A stretch of DNA of 64,000 bases from Rhodococcus aetherivorans (GCF_011058165.1 NZ_JAALEG010000019.1:1-64000); one strand, 5' to 3'; positions 42,724 through 53,121 are shown, numbered from the stretch's first letter. The notes: generated from the sequence alone by a model not told the origin. A program made the numbers and translations.

Positions 42724-45700
42724 ATGGTGAGACCGCCGACGGCGCGTTCGGCGATACCGAGCGCCGGTCGGCTCGGCCTCCTCGCCCCGACCGCCCCCGA
42801 CGAACTCCGGCAGCTCGGCTGGACCGACACCGACAGCACCGAACTGCTGTGGGCCCTCTCCCGCGCACCCGACGCGGACCTCGCCCTGCGCACCCTTGCC
42901 CGGCTGCACGACGCGCTCGGCGACGGCTGGGCCGAACTCGACGCGGCGCTGCGCACCGACAAGGGGCTGCGCGGCCGGTTGTTCGGCCTGTTCGGCGGGT
43001 CGTCCGCCCTGGGCGACCACATCGTGGCCCACCCGGATCGGTGGCGTGGCCTCGCCGGGACGTTGCAGCTGCCCGACCGGCGGACCCTCACCGATCGGAT
43101 GCTCGGCTACGTCGAGGCCGAACCCGAGGCCGGGACGGGAGACAACCGTCTGATCTACCGGGCGACGATCACCGGTCCGGCGGCCGTGGCTGCGCTGCGC
43201 ACCGGCTATCGCGACCAGCTGGCGCTGCTCGCGGCCGCCGATCTCGCGGCCGTCGTCGAGAACGAACCGGTCCTGCCGTACCTCGAGGTGGGGCAGCGGC
43301 TCGCGGATCTCGCCGACGCGGCCCTGACGGCGGCCCTGGCGGTGGCCGTCGCCAGCGTCGTCCCGGACGGTCCCTGCCCCGTCGACCTGGCCGTCATCGC
43401 GATGGGCAAGTGCGGGGCCCGCGAGCTCAACTACGTCAGCGACGTCGACGTCGTGTTCGTCGCCGAGCCGGCCGACGCCCGCGCCGGCCGCATCGCCGGG
43501 GAGATGATGCGGATCGGCACCTCGGCGTTCTTCGAGGTCGATGCCGCGCTGCGTCCCGAGGGCAAGCGCGGCGCACTGGTCCGCACTCTGGACTCGCACG
43601 TCGCGTACTACCAGCGCTGGGCCAAGACGTGGGAGTTCCAGGCACTGCTCAAGGCCCGGCCCATGACCGGCGACCTCGACCTCGGTCGCCGCTACGTCGA
43701 GGCGCTCAGCCCCATGGTGTGGACGGCCTCCGAGCGGGAGGCGTTCGTGCCCGAGGTGCAGGCGATGCGCCGGCGCGTCGAGGAACTCGTGCCCGCCGAG
43801 CTGCGCGAGCGGGAACTCAAGCTGGGCCGGGGCAGCCTGCGCGACGTGGAGTTCGCGGTGCAGTTGCTGCAGCTGGTGCACGGCCGCGCCGACGAGGCGC
43901 TGCGCGTACCGAACACCGTGCAGGCGCTGTCCGCCCTCGCCGACGGGGGCTATGTCGGGCGCGACGACGCCGCGAACCTGCGGGCCTCCTACGAGTTCCT
44001 GCGGCTGCTCGAGCACCGCCTGCAGCTGCAGCGGCTCAAACGCACCCACACGCTGCCGCCCCCGGAGGACCGGGAGGCGATGCGCTGGCTCGCCCGCGCC
44101 GCGCACATGCGCCCCGACGGACGGCACGACGCGCTCGGGGTGCTCGAGTCGGAGATCAAGCGCAACTCGGCGCGGGTGCGCAAGCTGCACGCGAAGCTGT
44201 TCTACCGGCCTCTGCTCGAGTCGGTGGCCCGGGTGGACAAGGAGGCGCTGCGGCTGTCGCCCGACGCCGCGGTCCGGCAGCTCGCCGCGCTCGGCTACAG
44301 CGCACCGGAGAACGCGCTCGGCCACCTGACGGCACTGTCCGGCGGTGCCTCCCGCAAGGCCCGCATCCAGGCGCTGCTGCTGCCGCAACTGCTCGAGGCG
44401 CTGGGGGAGACGAGCGACCCCGACGCCGGGCTGCTCGCCTACCGCCGCCTGTCCGAGGCGCTCGTCGACCGGGTGTGGTTCCTGCGGACGCTGCGCGACG
44501 AGCCGTCCGTCGCGGACCGGCTCATGACCGTGCTCGGGTCCTCCGCCTACGTGTCCAACCTGTTGTTGCGGGCCCCGGACGTCATCCGGCTCTACGCCGA
44601 CGGCGCCGGCGGGCCCCGGCTCCTCGAACCGCGGCCCGACGAGGTCGCCAAGGCCATCGTCACCTCCTCGGCCCGCTACGACGCCCCCGACAAGGCGATC
44701 AACGCGGCCCGGTCGCTGCGCCGGGCCGAACTCGCCCGCGTCGCGAGCGCCGACATCCTCGGGATGCTGGACGTACCGCAGGTGTGCCGCGCACTGTCCG
44801 CGGTGTGGGCGGCGGTGCTCGAGGCTGCCCTGGCCGCGGTGATCAAGGCGTCCGAGCAGGAGGACGGGCCGGCGCCGGCGCGGCTCGCGGTGATCGGCAT
44901 GGGGCGTCTGGGCGGTGGCGAACTGGGCTACGGGTCCGACGCCGACGTGCTGTTCGTCTGCGAGCCGAACCCCGGGGCGGACGAAACCGCCGCGGTGAAG
45001 TGGGCGAACCAGGTCGCCGAGCGGGTGCGCACCCTGCTCGGCGCGCCGAGCACGGATCCGCCGCTCGAGGTCGACACCGGCCTGCGCCCCGAGGGGCGCA
45101 GCGGACCCATGGTGCGCACCCTCGCGTCCTATCAGGCGTACTACGCCCAGTGGGCGCAGACCTGGGAGGTGCAGGCGCTGCTGCGGGCCGACGCCGTCGC
45201 CGGCGACGCGGAGCTCGGACTGCAGTTCCTGCACATGATCGACGCCACCCGGTACCCGGCCGGCGGCGTGTCGGACGACGCGGTGCGCGAGATCCGGCGG
45301 ATCAAGGCCCGGGTCGACTCGGAGCGGTTGCCGCGCGGTGCCGACCCCGCCACCCACACCAAGCTGGGCCGCGGTGGCCTGGCCGACATCGAGTGGACCG
45401 TGCAGCTGCTGCAGCTGCAGCACGCGCACCACATCGAGTCGCTGCACAACACCTCGACGCTCGAGACGCTCGATGCGATCGGCGCCGCAGAACTGCTCAG
45501 CAGCGCGGACGTCGCACTGCTGCGCGACGCGTGGCTCACCGCCACCCGCGCCCGCAACGCGCTCGTGCTGGTGCGCGGCAAGCGAACCGACCAGCTGCCG
45601 GGCCCGGGCAAGCTGCTGTCGGCGGTCGCCCAGGTCGCCGGCTGGTCGGGTGGTGACGCCTCCGAGTTCCTCGACCACTATCTGCGGGTCACTCGACGTG

Positions 45701-45735
45701 CCCGGGGGGTCGTGGAGCGGGTGTTCGGGACGTGA
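42724..45735 (+). CDS. glnE: Bifunctional glutamine synthetase adenylyltransferase/deadenylase
   Basis: The 1003-aa product has two nucleotidyltransferase domains. The N-terminal domain (AR, deadenylylase) carries [16 protein letters not shown], and the C-terminal domain (AT, adenylylase) carries [18 protein letters not shown], each with the G-S-x-x-D-x-D metal motif. Helical linker regions contain the paired [19 protein letters not shown] and [19 protein letters not shown] repeats. The enzyme adds and removes AMP on a tyrosine of GlnA1 (encoded at 58-59.5 kb) in response to nitrogen status. The start ATG 42724 is supported by the ends of homologues, which are about 990-1000 residues long in mycobacteria. 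The 120 bp before it contain no gene. Confidence 0.95.
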   Translation: MVRPPTARSAIPSAGRLGLLAPTAPDELRQLGWTDTDSTELLWALSRAPDADLALRTLARLHDALGDGWAELDAALRTDKGLRGRLFGLFGGSSALGDHIVAHPDRWRGLAGTLQLPDRRTLTDRMLGYVEAEPEAGTGDNRLIYRATITGPAAVAALRTGYRDQLALLAAADLAAVVENEPVLPYLEVGQRLADLADAALTAALAVAVASVVPDGPCPVDLAVIAMGKCGARELNYVSDVDVVFVAEPADARAGRIAGEMMRIGTSAFFEVDAALRPEGKRGALVRTLDSHVAYYQRWAKTWEFQALLKARPMTGDLDLGRRYVEALSPMVWTASEREAFVPEVQAMRRRVEELVPAELRERELKLGRGSLRDVEFAVQLLQLVHGRADEALRVPNTVQALSALADGGYVGRDDAANLRASYEFLRLLEHRLQLQRLKRTHTLPPPEDREAMRWLARAAHMRPDGRHDALGVLESEIKRNSARVRKLHAKLFYRPLLESVARVDKEALRLSPDAAVRQLAALGYSAPENALGHLTALSGGASRKARIQALLLPQLLEALGETSDPDAGLLAYRRLSEALVDRVWFLRTLRDEPSVADRLMTVLGSSAYVSNLLLRAPDVIRLYADGAGGPRLLEPRPDEVAKAIVTSSARYDAPDKAINAARSLRRAELARVASADILGMLDVPQVCRALSAVWAAVLEAALAAVIKASEQEDGPAPARLAVIGMGRLGGGELGYGSDADVLFVCEPNPGADETAAVKWANQVAERVRTLLGAPSTDPPLEVDTGLRPEGRSGPMVRTLASYQAYYAQWAQTWEVQALLRADAVAGDAELGLQFLHMIDATRYPAGGVSDDAVREIRRIKARVDSERLPRGADPATHTKLGRGGLADIEWTVQLLQLQHAHHIESLHNTSTLETLDAIGAAELLSSADVALLRDAWLTATRARNALVLVRGKRTDQLPGPGKLLSAVAQVAGWSGGDASEFLDHYLRVTRRARGVVERVFGT

Positions 45736-45773
45736 GGCCCCGACCTCCCGTGGAACCAGCTCAGGACTTCATC

Positions 45774-46622
45774 GTGACCACTGCCCCGATTCCCCCGACC
45801 GTCGACGATCTCGCCGCCGCCCTCGACGCTCTCCGCGCCCGGGTGCCGCTGGTGCAGTCGCTCACCAACGTCGTCTCCGCCAACTTCCTGACCAACGTCC
45901 TGCTCGCCGCCGGCGCGAGCAACGCCCACATCGACAACGTCCACGAGGCCGCCGGATTCGCCCGCATCGCCGGGGGCGTGCTGATCAACCTCGGCACCCC
46001 CGACGACGGGACGGCGGCGGCGTTCACCCTGGCCGCCGAGGCCGCCCGCGACGCGGGCACCCCGTGGGTGCTCGATCCCGTCGGCGTGGGGGGCCTCCCG
46101 TGGCGCACCGGCCTGGCCGCGGATCTGCTCCCGTTCCGTCCGACGGCGATCCGCGGCAACGCCTCCGAGGTCATCGCGCTGGCCGGTCTGGGTGGCGACA
46201 CCCGCGGCGTCGACAGCTCCGACGACCCCGCCGCCGCGGTGCCGGCCGCGCTGGCGCTGCTGGCCCACGCCGACGCGGTGTCCGCCTCCGGTCCCGTGGA
46301 CCACCTCGTCGGCCGCGACGCCGCCGGTGCGACGACCGGCCTGCGCATCGGTGGCGGCAGTGCCCTGCTCCCGCGCGTGACCTCCACCGGCTGCGCGCTC
46401 GGTGCCCTCGCTGCGGCATACCTCGCCGTCGCCCCCACGGCGCTGATCGGACTCGCCGCCGCGCACGCCCACGTCGCGGTGGCCGCGGAGATCGCCGACG
46501 GGAACGCCACGGGCCCGGGCTCCTTCGCCGTCGCGTTCCTCGACGCCCTGTACTCGGTGAACGCGGACGTCCTCCGGGTCCGTGCCCGCGTCGAGCCGTT
46601 GGACATTCCGGCGCAGGCGTGA
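45774..46622 (+). CDS. thiM: Hydroxyethylthiazole kinase
   Basis: The 282-aa product has the ThiM ribokinase-like fold: VPLVQSLTNVVSANFLTNVLLAAGAS, WVLDPVGVGG, IRGNASEVIALAG and SGPVDHLVG, and the catalytic GCALGALAAAYLA loop with Cys. It phosphorylates 4-methyl-5-(2-hydroxyethyl)thiazole in thiamin salvage. An upstream GTG at 45732 overlaps the glnE stop (GTGA) and would add 14 residues; 45774 gives the usual N-terminus. I find no TPP riboswitch before it, so regulation is probably through the upstream glnE transcript. No other thi gene is in the window. Confidence 0.92.
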   Translation: MTTAPIPPTVDDLAAALDALRARVPLVQSLTNVVSANFLTNVLLAAGASNAHIDNVHEAAGFARIAGGVLINLGTPDDGTAAAFTLAAEAARDAGTPWVLDPVGVGGLPWRTGLAADLLPFRPTAIRGNASEVIALAGLGGDTRGVDSSDDPAAAVPAALALLAHADAVSASGPVDHLVGRDAAGATTGLRIGGGSALLPRVTSTGCALGALAAAYLAVAPTALIGLAAAHAHVAVAAEIADGNATGPGSFAVAFLDALYSVNADVLRVRARVEPLDIPAQA

Positions 46623-46772
46623 GGGCCGATCGCCCCCGGACGTCGGGTGCCACCAGGGGGTGATTCCCCTGCGGGACTGGATAATTCGGGCAAGGCGCTC
46701 GGTGCGTGCCCGGTGAGGGTGCGGGGAACGCGTTCGTCGAGGCGGTTCCGCCGGATCGGTTGGGCGCATGCG

Positions 46773-46818
46773 GCACCACCGTGCATCCCCCCGGGTCGCG
46801 AGGGGTGCACGGTGGTGC
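46773..46818. terminator. Hairpin after thiM and the PASTA-domain gene
   Basis: A long stem of GCACCACCGTGCA with CCCC pairs to GGGGTGCACGGTGGTGC, with one bulged T, between the two convergent genes. Confidence 0.7.
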
Positions 46819-46843
46819 GCGATGCGGTTCGCGAAGCGAGAGG

Positions 46844-47164
46844 TCAGCGGCAGACTACGACGAGGCCGACGCCCAACCACACCTGCCGTTCGACACGATC
46901 GAACTCGTTGTCGTCGTGGTCGTACACGTAGTCGACTTCGGTGCGATAGCCGCGATCCCGTTGTTCGGTGACGCGGCACTCGCCGGACAGATTGCCGGCG
47001 CGGTTGGTGATCCGGTACGGGATGCCTTCCGCATCCAGGAGGGCGATCGCCTGTTGTTCGCTGAGGCCGACGACATCGGGCGCGGGTTGCGCTGCGGCGA
47101 TGCCGGATCCGAGAAGGAGGGTGGCGGCGGCCGCGCACAGGGCGGCCGGGAGGGTGGTGCGCAT
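46844..47164 (-). CDS. Secreted PASTA-like domain protein
   Basis: The 106-aa product from ATG 47164 (AAAGGAC upstream) has a signal peptide (MRTTLPAALCAAAATLLLGS, cleaved after AAAQ) and one PASTA-like domain: PDVVGLSEQQAIALLDAEGIPYRI. PASTA domains bind peptidoglycan stems and normally occur in tandem on serine/threonine kinases or penicillin-binding proteins; a single secreted copy is found in several actinobacteria. There are two Cys residues (GECRVT and VVVCR) that might pair. Function is not established. It is convergent with thiM over a hairpin. Confidence 0.7.
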   Translation of the reverse strand: MRTTLPAALCAAAATLLLGSGIAAAQPAPDVVGLSEQQAIALLDAEGIPYRITNRAGNLSGECRVTEQRDRGYRTEVDYVYDHDDNEFDRVERQVWLGVGLVVVCR

Positions 47165-47839
47165 GACAACGTCCTTTCGGGAACGATGTCGCGATGGAGT
47201 GAATCCGGTGGGGGACACCCGTTCCGCCCGGGCATGCCGGTGAGCGGGGTCCGTCAGATGTGGTCTATCGGCGCGGTCGGGAGGACGGGACCGGGCGGCG
47301 GCGCGCGGCCCCGCGGCACGGACGACGGTCCGGCCGTGGACGACAGTGCCCCGGCATGGCGGGGTACGCAAGCTTTCATCGGCAGTTCCCCAGGCGCTCC
47401 GGCCCGGAACCGGCCGGCGCCACTTCAGGGTACTCCCGGCTCCTGACAAATCCGGCAGAACTGGCAGCCTCCCCGGAACGGTTTCGGCGGCGGTGCTCTC
47501 GGCGTCGGTGTGCATGGCGGCGGTGTCCACGGCCCGGATCTGCCATCGAACGGAACCGCGCACGGAGCCGGGCGACGGATCCCGGAGCGAGGGCGGACGG
47601 GCCGGTCCGCTACGGCGCATCGAGCCGGCCGGGTCTGCGTCGCCGGTGGTGCGACACCCGCCCGCTGATCACGGTGACCATTTGTCGAGTGTGTCGCGGG
47701 TCACATTTGAACATTATGATTCGCTGAGAACTTGTGTGTTGACGAAATCAATCAGCTATGTCGATCATTGCTGCACCAGTTGATGTGACTTGAGCGACGC
47801 TGCACAACACATGTCGCAGCAAAGGAACGGTGGTGTGCG
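47165..47839. promoter_or_regulatory. Upstream region of the IOR gene, with promoter and operator
   Basis: These 675 bp hold no gene that I can support. The distal part is GC-rich; the part from 47,690 is AT-rich and carries the Lrp-type palindrome (47,701-47,719), the TTGACG -35 candidate (47,739-47,744) and a GATCAT -10 candidate (47,763-47,768, 18-bp spacing). The gene start follows at 47,840. The sequence ATCATTGCTGCAC recurs before the permease gene. Confidence 0.6.
47701..47719. promoter_or_regulatory. Lrp/AsnC-type operator upstream of IOR
   Basis: TCACATTTGAACATTATGA is an imperfect palindrome ending exactly 19 bp before TTGACG (47,739). An almost identical site stands at the same spacing before the permease promoter at 53,084-53,102. 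The linked Lrp/AsnC regulator is the expected binder. Confidence 0.6.
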
Positions 47840-50800
47840 ATGACCGAGACCGCGGTCCGCGGAATCGAGCGTCTTCCCTACGACCTGGACGACCGGTACC
47901 GCTCCGGCTCGGGCACGGTGCTGCTCACCGGCGTCCAGGCGATCGCCCGGCAGCTCGTCGAGCAGCACGTGCGCGACATCCGCGACGGACGTCGCGTGGC
48001 CACGTTCGTCTCCGGGTACCCCGGCAGCCCCCTCGGCGGCCTCGACAAGCTGCTGCACGGCATGCCGAAGGTTCTCGCCGAGCACGACATCACCTTCGTG
48101 CCCGGCTTCAACGAGGAACTCGCCGCGACGTCCGTGTGGGGGAGTCAGGGCCGGCTCGGGGCGGGCACGCCCACCCACGATGCTGTCGTCGGTGTCTGGT
48201 ACGGCAAGGGCCCCGGTCTGGACCGGGCCACCGACGCGCTGCGGCACGCCAACATGTACGGCGTCGACCCGAACGGCGGCGTGCTGCTGATGGTCGGCGA
48301 CGACCCGGCATCGAAGTCGTCGACCGTGCCCGCGGTGAGCGAACGGTCCCTCGCGGCCCTCGGCATCCCGGTGCTCTTCCCCCGCAACGCCGCCGAGATC
48401 GTCTCGATGGGCCTGCACGGGGTCGCGCTGTCGCGCGCCTCGGGCTGCCTCGTCGCGCTCAAGATCGTCGCGGACGTCGCCGACGGCGCGTGGTCCGTCG
48501 ACGGCTCGGTCGCGGACCTGCGCATCACGGTTCCCGAGATCGATTGGGAGGGAAAGCCGTTCGTCTACCGTCAGCGTCCGATGGCTGCGCCGAGCGACAG
48601 CGTGATCGCCGAGGCCGACCTGTACGGGCCGCGCTGGGCGATGGTCCACGCCTACGGGAAGGCCAACGGGCTGGACGTCGTGGAGGTCGACCCCCCGCAC
48701 GCCCGGATCGGGCTGGCCGCCACCGGTACCACGTTCGACGCGCTGCGGCAGGCGCTGCTCGACCTCGGGGTGACCGACGCCGACCTGCATCGCGCCGGGA
48801 TCCGGCTGCTGCGCATCGGCATGCCGTACCCGATCGGCCCCGACCTGGTCCGCGAATTCGCTTCCGGCCTCGACCAACTCGTCGTCGTCGAGGACAAGAC
48901 CGCGTTCGTCGAAACCCAGATCCGCGAGATCCTCTACGGCACCGACGCCCCGCCGCGCATCGTCGGCAAGAAGGACGCCGACGGCCGCCCGCTGATGCCC
49001 GTCGACGGCGAACTGACCGCCGGCCGGATCCGCGGGCCGCTGCGCCGGGTACTGCGCGGCCACGTGGACCTCGGACCCGCGCCGCTCCCGTCGCTGCCCC
49101 TGGAGGTGCTGTCGGCCAAGCGCACCCCGTACTTCTGCAGCGGCTGCCCGCACAACCGCTCCACCGCCCTGCCGGAGGGCTCGATCGGCGGCGGCGGCAT
49201 CGGCTGCCACGCGCTCGTCACGATGTCCGGCCGCGCCGACAGCGCCGTCACCGGGCTGACCCAGATGGGCGGCGAGGGCGCGCAGTGGATCGGCCAGGCA
49301 CCGTTCACCGACATCCCGCACATGTTCCAGAACCTCGGCGACGGAACGTATTTCCATTCCGGCCAGCTCGCCGTGCAGGCGTGCGTCGCGGCCGGGGTGA
49401 ACATCACCTTCAAGCTGCTCTACAACGACGTCGTCGCGATGACCGGGGCGCAGGACGCCGAGGGCGCGTTGACGATTCCCGCGCTCACCCACAAGCTCAC
49501 CACCGAGGGGGTGCGGCGGATCATCGTCTGCTCCGACGAACCGAAGCGGCACCGCAAGCGCTCCCTCGCCCGCGGCGTGACGGTCTGGCACCGCGACCGG
49601 CTCGACGAGGCGCAGCGGCTGCTGCGCGAGGTCCCGGGCGTCACCGTGCTCATCTACGACCAGCACTGCGCGGCCGATGCGCGGCGGCAGCGCAAGCGCG
49701 GCACCCTGCCCGCCCGCACCACGCGCGTGGTGATCAACGAGGCGGTGTGCGAGGGCTGCGGCGACTGCGGCGTCAAGAGCAACTGCCTGTCGGTGCAGCC
49801 GGTCGACACCGAGTTCGGGTCCAAGACCCGCATCGACCAGACGTCGTGCAACACCGACTACTCCTGCCTCGACGGGGAGTGCCCGTCGTTCGTGACGGTC
49901 GAGGTCGCGCCCGGACGCACGCCGCAGCGCCGCACCGTCCCGGTGCCCCCGGCCGTGCCCGACCCCGATCCCGGCTCCGCGGTGGGCACCCGCAACATCT
50001 TCCTCGCCGGCATCGGTGGCACCGGCATCGTCACCGTCAACCAGGTGCTCGCGACCGCCGCGCTGCGCGCCGGCTTCGACGTCGAATCCCTGGACCAGAT
50101 CGGTATGAGCCAGAAGGCCGGCCCGGTGGTCTCGCACCTACGGTTCGCCGCCGACGGTCTCGAACCCGGCAACCGGGTGACCACCGGCGGGGCGTCGTGC
50201 CTGCTGGCGCTGGACCTGCTCACCGCGGCGGATGCGAAGAACCTCGCCTACGCCGATCCTGCCACGACCGTCGCGGTGGCCTCGACGAGCCGCACCCCCA
50301 CCGGGGACATGGTGTACGACAGGTCGATCCGCCACCCCGACGAACAGGAGCTGCTGTCCCGGCTGGACGCGGCGACCCGCCGGTCGGCCTCGTTCGACGC
50401 TCTCGCCGCCGCCCAGGCACTGTTCGGCGACACCGCCGCCGCGAACTTCCTGATCGTCGGCGCCGCCCATCAACTCGGCGGCCTGCAGATCCCCGCCGAG
50501 TCCGTCGAGGAGGCGATCGAGATCAACGGTGTCGCGGTGGCGGCGAACATCGCGGCGTTCCGGTGGGGCCGCGTGGCGATCGCCGACCCCGGCGCGTTCG
50601 CGGCCGCAACCGAACCGGCCCGCCCGCAGCCGAAGGTCACCGTCGCCCCGGACGCCCTGTTCGCGGACACCACCCTCGACGGCGAGGTGCTGCGGCTCGT
50701 GCGGGTGCGTGCCGCCGCGCTCATCGACTTCCAGGGCGAACGCCTCGCCGCCCGCTACATCGACCGGGTGCAGTCCGTGTGGGCGGCCGAACGCCGTGTC

Positions 50801-51301
50801 ACCGACCGCACCGACCTCAGCGAGGCCGTCGCGCGCGGGCTGTTCAAGTTCACCGCCTACAAGGACGAGTACGAGGTCGCGCGACTGCTCGTCGACCCCA
50901 CGTTCCTCGACGAGGTACGCGCTCAGGTGCCCGGCGGTGAGCAGCTGACCTACCGGCTGCACCCGCCGGTCCTGCGGGCGCTCGGCCGCACCAAGAAGAT
51001 CGGGTTCGGACCGAAGTCGCACGCGGCGCTGCGGATCCTGGCCAAGGGCAGGCGCCTGCGCGGCACCCGCCTCGATCCGTTCGGTTACGCGCACGTCCGG
51101 AAGGTCGAGCGCGCCCTGCTCGCGCACTACACGGCCACGGTCGATCGCCTCGCCGCCGACCTCGATGCCGCCACCTACGACCGCGCGGTGCAGGTCGCGG
51201 CTCTGCCGGACACGGTCCGCGGCTACGAGGACGTCAAGCTGCGCTCCGTCGAGCAGTACCGCGCGCGGCTCGCCGAGCTCGGCGTCGAGATCGACTTCTG
51301 A
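47840..51301 (+). CDS. Fused indolepyruvate ferredoxin oxidoreductase
   Basis: The 1153-aa product joins the alpha, beta and gamma parts of a 2-oxoacid:ferredoxin oxidoreductase. Motifs in order: FVSGYPGSPLGGLDK at the N-terminal pyrimidine-binding region, YFCSGCPHNRSTALP, a TPP-binding GGGGIGCHALV...MGGEGAQWIG stretch, ferredoxin-like VCEGCGDCGVKSNCLSVQPV cysteines, and the gamma part GIGGTGIVTVNQVLATAA. It decarboxylates aryl or branched-chain 2-oxoacids (indolepyruvate, phenylpyruvate) to acyl-CoA and reduced ferredoxin. The gene precedes the valine/leucine dehydrogenase by 55 bp; the dehydrogenase would supply the 2-oxoacid. It is preceded by the Lrp-type operator. Many actinobacteria have this single-chain form. 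The natural 2-oxoacid is not certain. Confidence 0.93.
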   Translation: MTETAVRGIERLPYDLDDRYRSGSGTVLLTGVQAIARQLVEQHVRDIRDGRRVATFVSGYPGSPLGGLDKLLHGMPKVLAEHDITFVPGFNEELAATSVWGSQGRLGAGTPTHDAVVGVWYGKGPGLDRATDALRHANMYGVDPNGGVLLMVGDDPASKSSTVPAVSERSLAALGIPVLFPRNAAEIVSMGLHGVALSRASGCLVALKIVADVADGAWSVDGSVADLRITVPEIDWEGKPFVYRQRPMAAPSDSVIAEADLYGPRWAMVHAYGKANGLDVVEVDPPHARIGLAATGTTFDALRQALLDLGVTDADLHRAGIRLLRIGMPYPIGPDLVREFASGLDQLVVVEDKTAFVETQIREILYGTDAPPRIVGKKDADGRPLMPVDGELTAGRIRGPLRRVLRGHVDLGPAPLPSLPLEVLSAKRTPYFCSGCPHNRSTALPEGSIGGGGIGCHALVTMSGRADSAVTGLTQMGGEGAQWIGQAPFTDIPHMFQNLGDGTYFHSGQLAVQACVAAGVNITFKLLYNDVVAMTGAQDAEGALTIPALTHKLTTEGVRRIIVCSDEPKRHRKRSLARGVTVWHRDRLDEAQRLLREVPGVTVLIYDQHCAADARRQRKRGTLPARTTRVVINEAVCEGCGDCGVKSNCLSVQPVDTEFGSKTRIDQTSCNTDYSCLDGECPSFVTVEVAPGRTPQRRTVPVPPAVPDPDPGSAVGTRNIFLAGIGGTGIVTVNQVLATAALRAGFDVESLDQIGMSQKAGPVVSHLRFAADGLEPGNRVTTGGASCLLALDLLTAADAKNLAYADPATTVAVASTSRTPTGDMVYDRSIRHPDEQELLSRLDAATRRSASFDALAAAQALFGDTAAANFLIVGAAHQLGGLQIPAESVEEAIEINGVAVAANIAAFRWGRVAIADPGAFAAATEPARPQPKVTVAPDALFADTTLDGEVLRLVRVRAAALIDFQGERLAARYIDRVQSVWAAERRVTDRTDLSEAVARGLFKFTAYKDEYEVARLLVDPTFLDEVRAQVPGGEQLTYRLHPPVLRALGRTKKIGFGPKSHAALRILAKGRRLRGTRLDPFGYAHVRKVERALLAHYTATVDRLAADLDAATYDRAVQVAALPDTVRGYEDVKLRSVEQYRARLAELGVEIDF

Positions 51302-51356
51302 GCCGCCACCGATTCTCGACATCCCGAATACATTCTTCTGGAAAGGAACCCATCAC

Positions 51357-52448
51357 GTGACCACACCGACCCTCGCCCGTTCGGCCACCTCCGACGCCCC
51401 CGCCGGTGTCTTCGGCCGATCCCGGTGCCTGTCCGACCGCCCACACGAGCAGGTCGTCTTCTGTCAGGACGCCGCGACCGGCTTGCGCGCGATCGTCGCG
51501 ATCCACTCCACCGCGCTCGGGCCCGCGCTCGGCGGCACCCGCTTCTACCCGTACGCCGACGAGGCCCGGGCGCTCGAGGACGTGCTGCGGCTGTCGTGGG
51601 GCATGACCTACAAGGCCGCGGTCGCGGGCGTGAACCTCGGCGGCGGCAAGGCCGTCATCCTCGGTGACCCCGCCACGGACAAGAGCGAGGCGCTGCTCGC
51701 CGCGTACGGACGGTTCGTCGAGTCCCTCGGTGGCCGCTACATCACCGCCGCCGACGTCGGTACCCACGCCGGCGACCTGGACGTGATCGGCCGCCAGACC
51801 TCGCACGCGGTGGGACGCACTCCCGCGGCCGGCGGATCCGGGGACAGCTCGCCGCTCACCGCGCTCGGCGTGTTCCAGGCGATGCGCGCCGGAGCCGAGC
51901 ATGTCTGGGGAACAACGACTCTCGCCGGCCGCACCGTGGGTGTCGAGGGGCTCGGGAAGGTGGGCTACGAACTGGTGGGGCTGCTCACCGCGGACGGCGC
52001 CGACGTGGTGGTCTCGGATGTGAACCCGGTGGCTCTCGCCCGGGTGGCCGCCGAGTTCCCGGCGGCACGGGTCGCCGACGGCGTCGTCGCGGCGCCGCTG
52101 GATGTGTACGCACCGTGTGCCCTGGGGGGAACGCTGACCCCGTCGACCGCCGGGGTGCTCGGTGCGCGTCTGGTGTGCGGTGCGGCGAACAACCAGCTGG
52201 CCCGCCCGGAGGTCGAGGACATCCTGCGCGACCGCGGCATCACGTGGGTGCCGGACTACGTCGCCAACGCCGGCGGCCTGATCCAGGTCGCGGGGGAGGT
52301 CGACGGATCCGACCCGACCGTCGTCCGGTCCCGGGTGGACGCGATCTTCGACCGCACGGCCGAGATCTTCGAGATGTCGCGGACCCTGGACATCGGGCCC
52401 GGCGCGGCCGCGAACCGGGTCGCCGAGCGGCGTATCGACGCCGCCTGA
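51357..52448 (+). CDS. vdh: Valine/leucine dehydrogenase (Glu/Leu/Phe/Val family)
   Basis: The 363-aa product starts at GTG 51357 (AAGGAACC upstream). It has HSTALGPALGGTRFYPYADEARAL (substrate lysine region NLGGGKAVI, catalytic Lys in LSWGMTYKAAVAG) and the Rossmann GVEGLGKVGYELVGLLTADGADVVVSDVNP. The N-terminal pattern is closer to Streptomyces valine dehydrogenase than to the rhodococcal phenylalanine dehydrogenase. It deaminates branched-chain amino acids to 2-oxoacids with NAD. It is in the same operon as IOR, giving the sequence amino acid to 2-oxoacid to acyl-CoA. Specificity for valine, leucine or isoleucine cannot be decided from sequence. Confidence 0.9.
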   Translation: MTTPTLARSATSDAPAGVFGRSRCLSDRPHEQVVFCQDAATGLRAIVAIHSTALGPALGGTRFYPYADEARALEDVLRLSWGMTYKAAVAGVNLGGGKAVILGDPATDKSEALLAAYGRFVESLGGRYITAADVGTHAGDLDVIGRQTSHAVGRTPAAGGSGDSSPLTALGVFQAMRAGAEHVWGTTTLAGRTVGVEGLGKVGYELVGLLTADGADVVVSDVNPVALARVAAEFPAARVADGVVAAPLDVYAPCALGGTLTPSTAGVLGARLVCGAANNQLARPEVEDILRDRGITWVPDYVANAGGLIQVAGEVDGSDPTVVRSRVDAIFDRTAEIFEMSRTLDIGPGAAANRVAERRIDAA

Positions 52449-52462
52449 CGGGCGGTACGGCG

Positions 52463-52490
52463 AGGGGGAGGCACCGCGGTGCCTCCCCCT
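52463..52490. terminator. Bidirectional terminator hairpin
   Basis: AGGGGGAGGCACCG and its exact complement CGGTGCCTCCCCCT form a 14-bp stem directly after the valine dehydrogenase stop. TTCTC follows. The lrp gene ends 55 bp further on and is convergent. Confidence 0.75.
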
Positions 52491-52545
52491 TCTCGCGTAC
52501 CCGGAGACCGATGTCCCTCGACGCCGGTCCCTCAACGCCGGTCCC

Positions 52546-53055
52546 TCAGTGCCGGTCGCTCACCGGCGCGGAGCGCCCGTGCCCGGAGTCGCGGGTGAGG
52601 TGTTCGAGCAGGGGCTGCGTCCGGTACGGCACCGGCGTCGTCAGCGCCAGCGTGGTCGTGGTGTGCGCGACGCCCTCGATCGCATGGATTCGTTCGAGCT
52701 GCAGGAGCAGATCCTCCTGCGACTGCGCCGCCATCCGGATCAGCAGGTCCTCCCGACCCGTCGTCGCGTGCACCTCGAGCACCTCGGGGAACCGCTCGAG
52801 CTCCGCGATGACGTGACCCATCCGGGCCTGCACCAGTTCTGCGCCGATGAACGCCTGCAGCGGCAGGCCGAGCTTCGGCAGATCCACCACCGGCCGGTAT
52901 CCCGTCACGGCGCCGGACTCCTCGAGCTTCCGGATCCGCGACTGGACGGTGTTGCGCGCGACGCCGAGCTTCGCTGCCAGATCGACGATGCCGGCCCGCG
53001 GGTTGTGGGTGAGCTCGGCGAGAAGAGCCGCGTCGAGCCGATCGAAACTGAGCAC
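52546..53055 (-). CDS. Lrp/AsnC family transcriptional regulator
   Basis: GTG 53055 (AAAGG 8 bp upstream) gives a 169-aa product with an N-terminal winged helix-turn-helix (DRLDAALLAELTHNPRAGIVDLAAKLGVARNTVQSRIRKLEESG) and a C-terminal RAM domain (LQAFIGAELVQARMGHVIAELERFPEVLEVHATTGREDLLIRM) for effector binding and oligomerisation. It is divergent from the APC permease and convergent with the valine dehydrogenase. Matching palindromes upstream of both the permease and the IOR gene suggest it controls them and itself in response to amino acids. Whether it activates or represses is not visible. The upstream frame extends through the operator and is unlikely to be translated. Confidence 0.92.
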   Translation of the reverse strand: MLSFDRLDAALLAELTHNPRAGIVDLAAKLGVARNTVQSRIRKLEESGAVTGYRPVVDLPKLGLPLQAFIGAELVQARMGHVIAELERFPEVLEVHATTGREDLLIRMAAQSQEDLLLQLERIHAIEGVAHTTTTLALTTPVPYRTQPLLEHLTRDSGHGRSAPVSDRH

Positions 53056-53072
53056 GGTGACACCCTTTCTGT

Positions 53073-53102
53073 TGTGATGCGCATCACATTTAAGCATTGT
53101 GA
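53073..53102. promoter_or_regulatory. Overlapping palindromes between lrp and permease genes
   Basis: A perfect 16-bp palindrome TGTGATGCGCATCACA (53,073-53,088) overlaps the imperfect TCACATTTAAGCATTGTGA (53,084-53,102), which matches the site at 47,701. The pair lies in the leader of the lrp gene and upstream of the permease promoter, suggesting autoregulation and cross-control by the Lrp-type protein. Confidence 0.65.
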
Positions 53103-53121
53103 ATAGCTGGTGCGGAAGATA

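Noticed and set aside
42319-45678. 1119-codon minus-strand frame opposite glnE
   Set aside because: It mirrors the codon pattern of glnE and has no recognisable domain; glnE explains the region fully.
45736-45773. TPP riboswitch before thiM
   Set aside because: The gap to glnE is only 38 bp and contains no THI-box elements.
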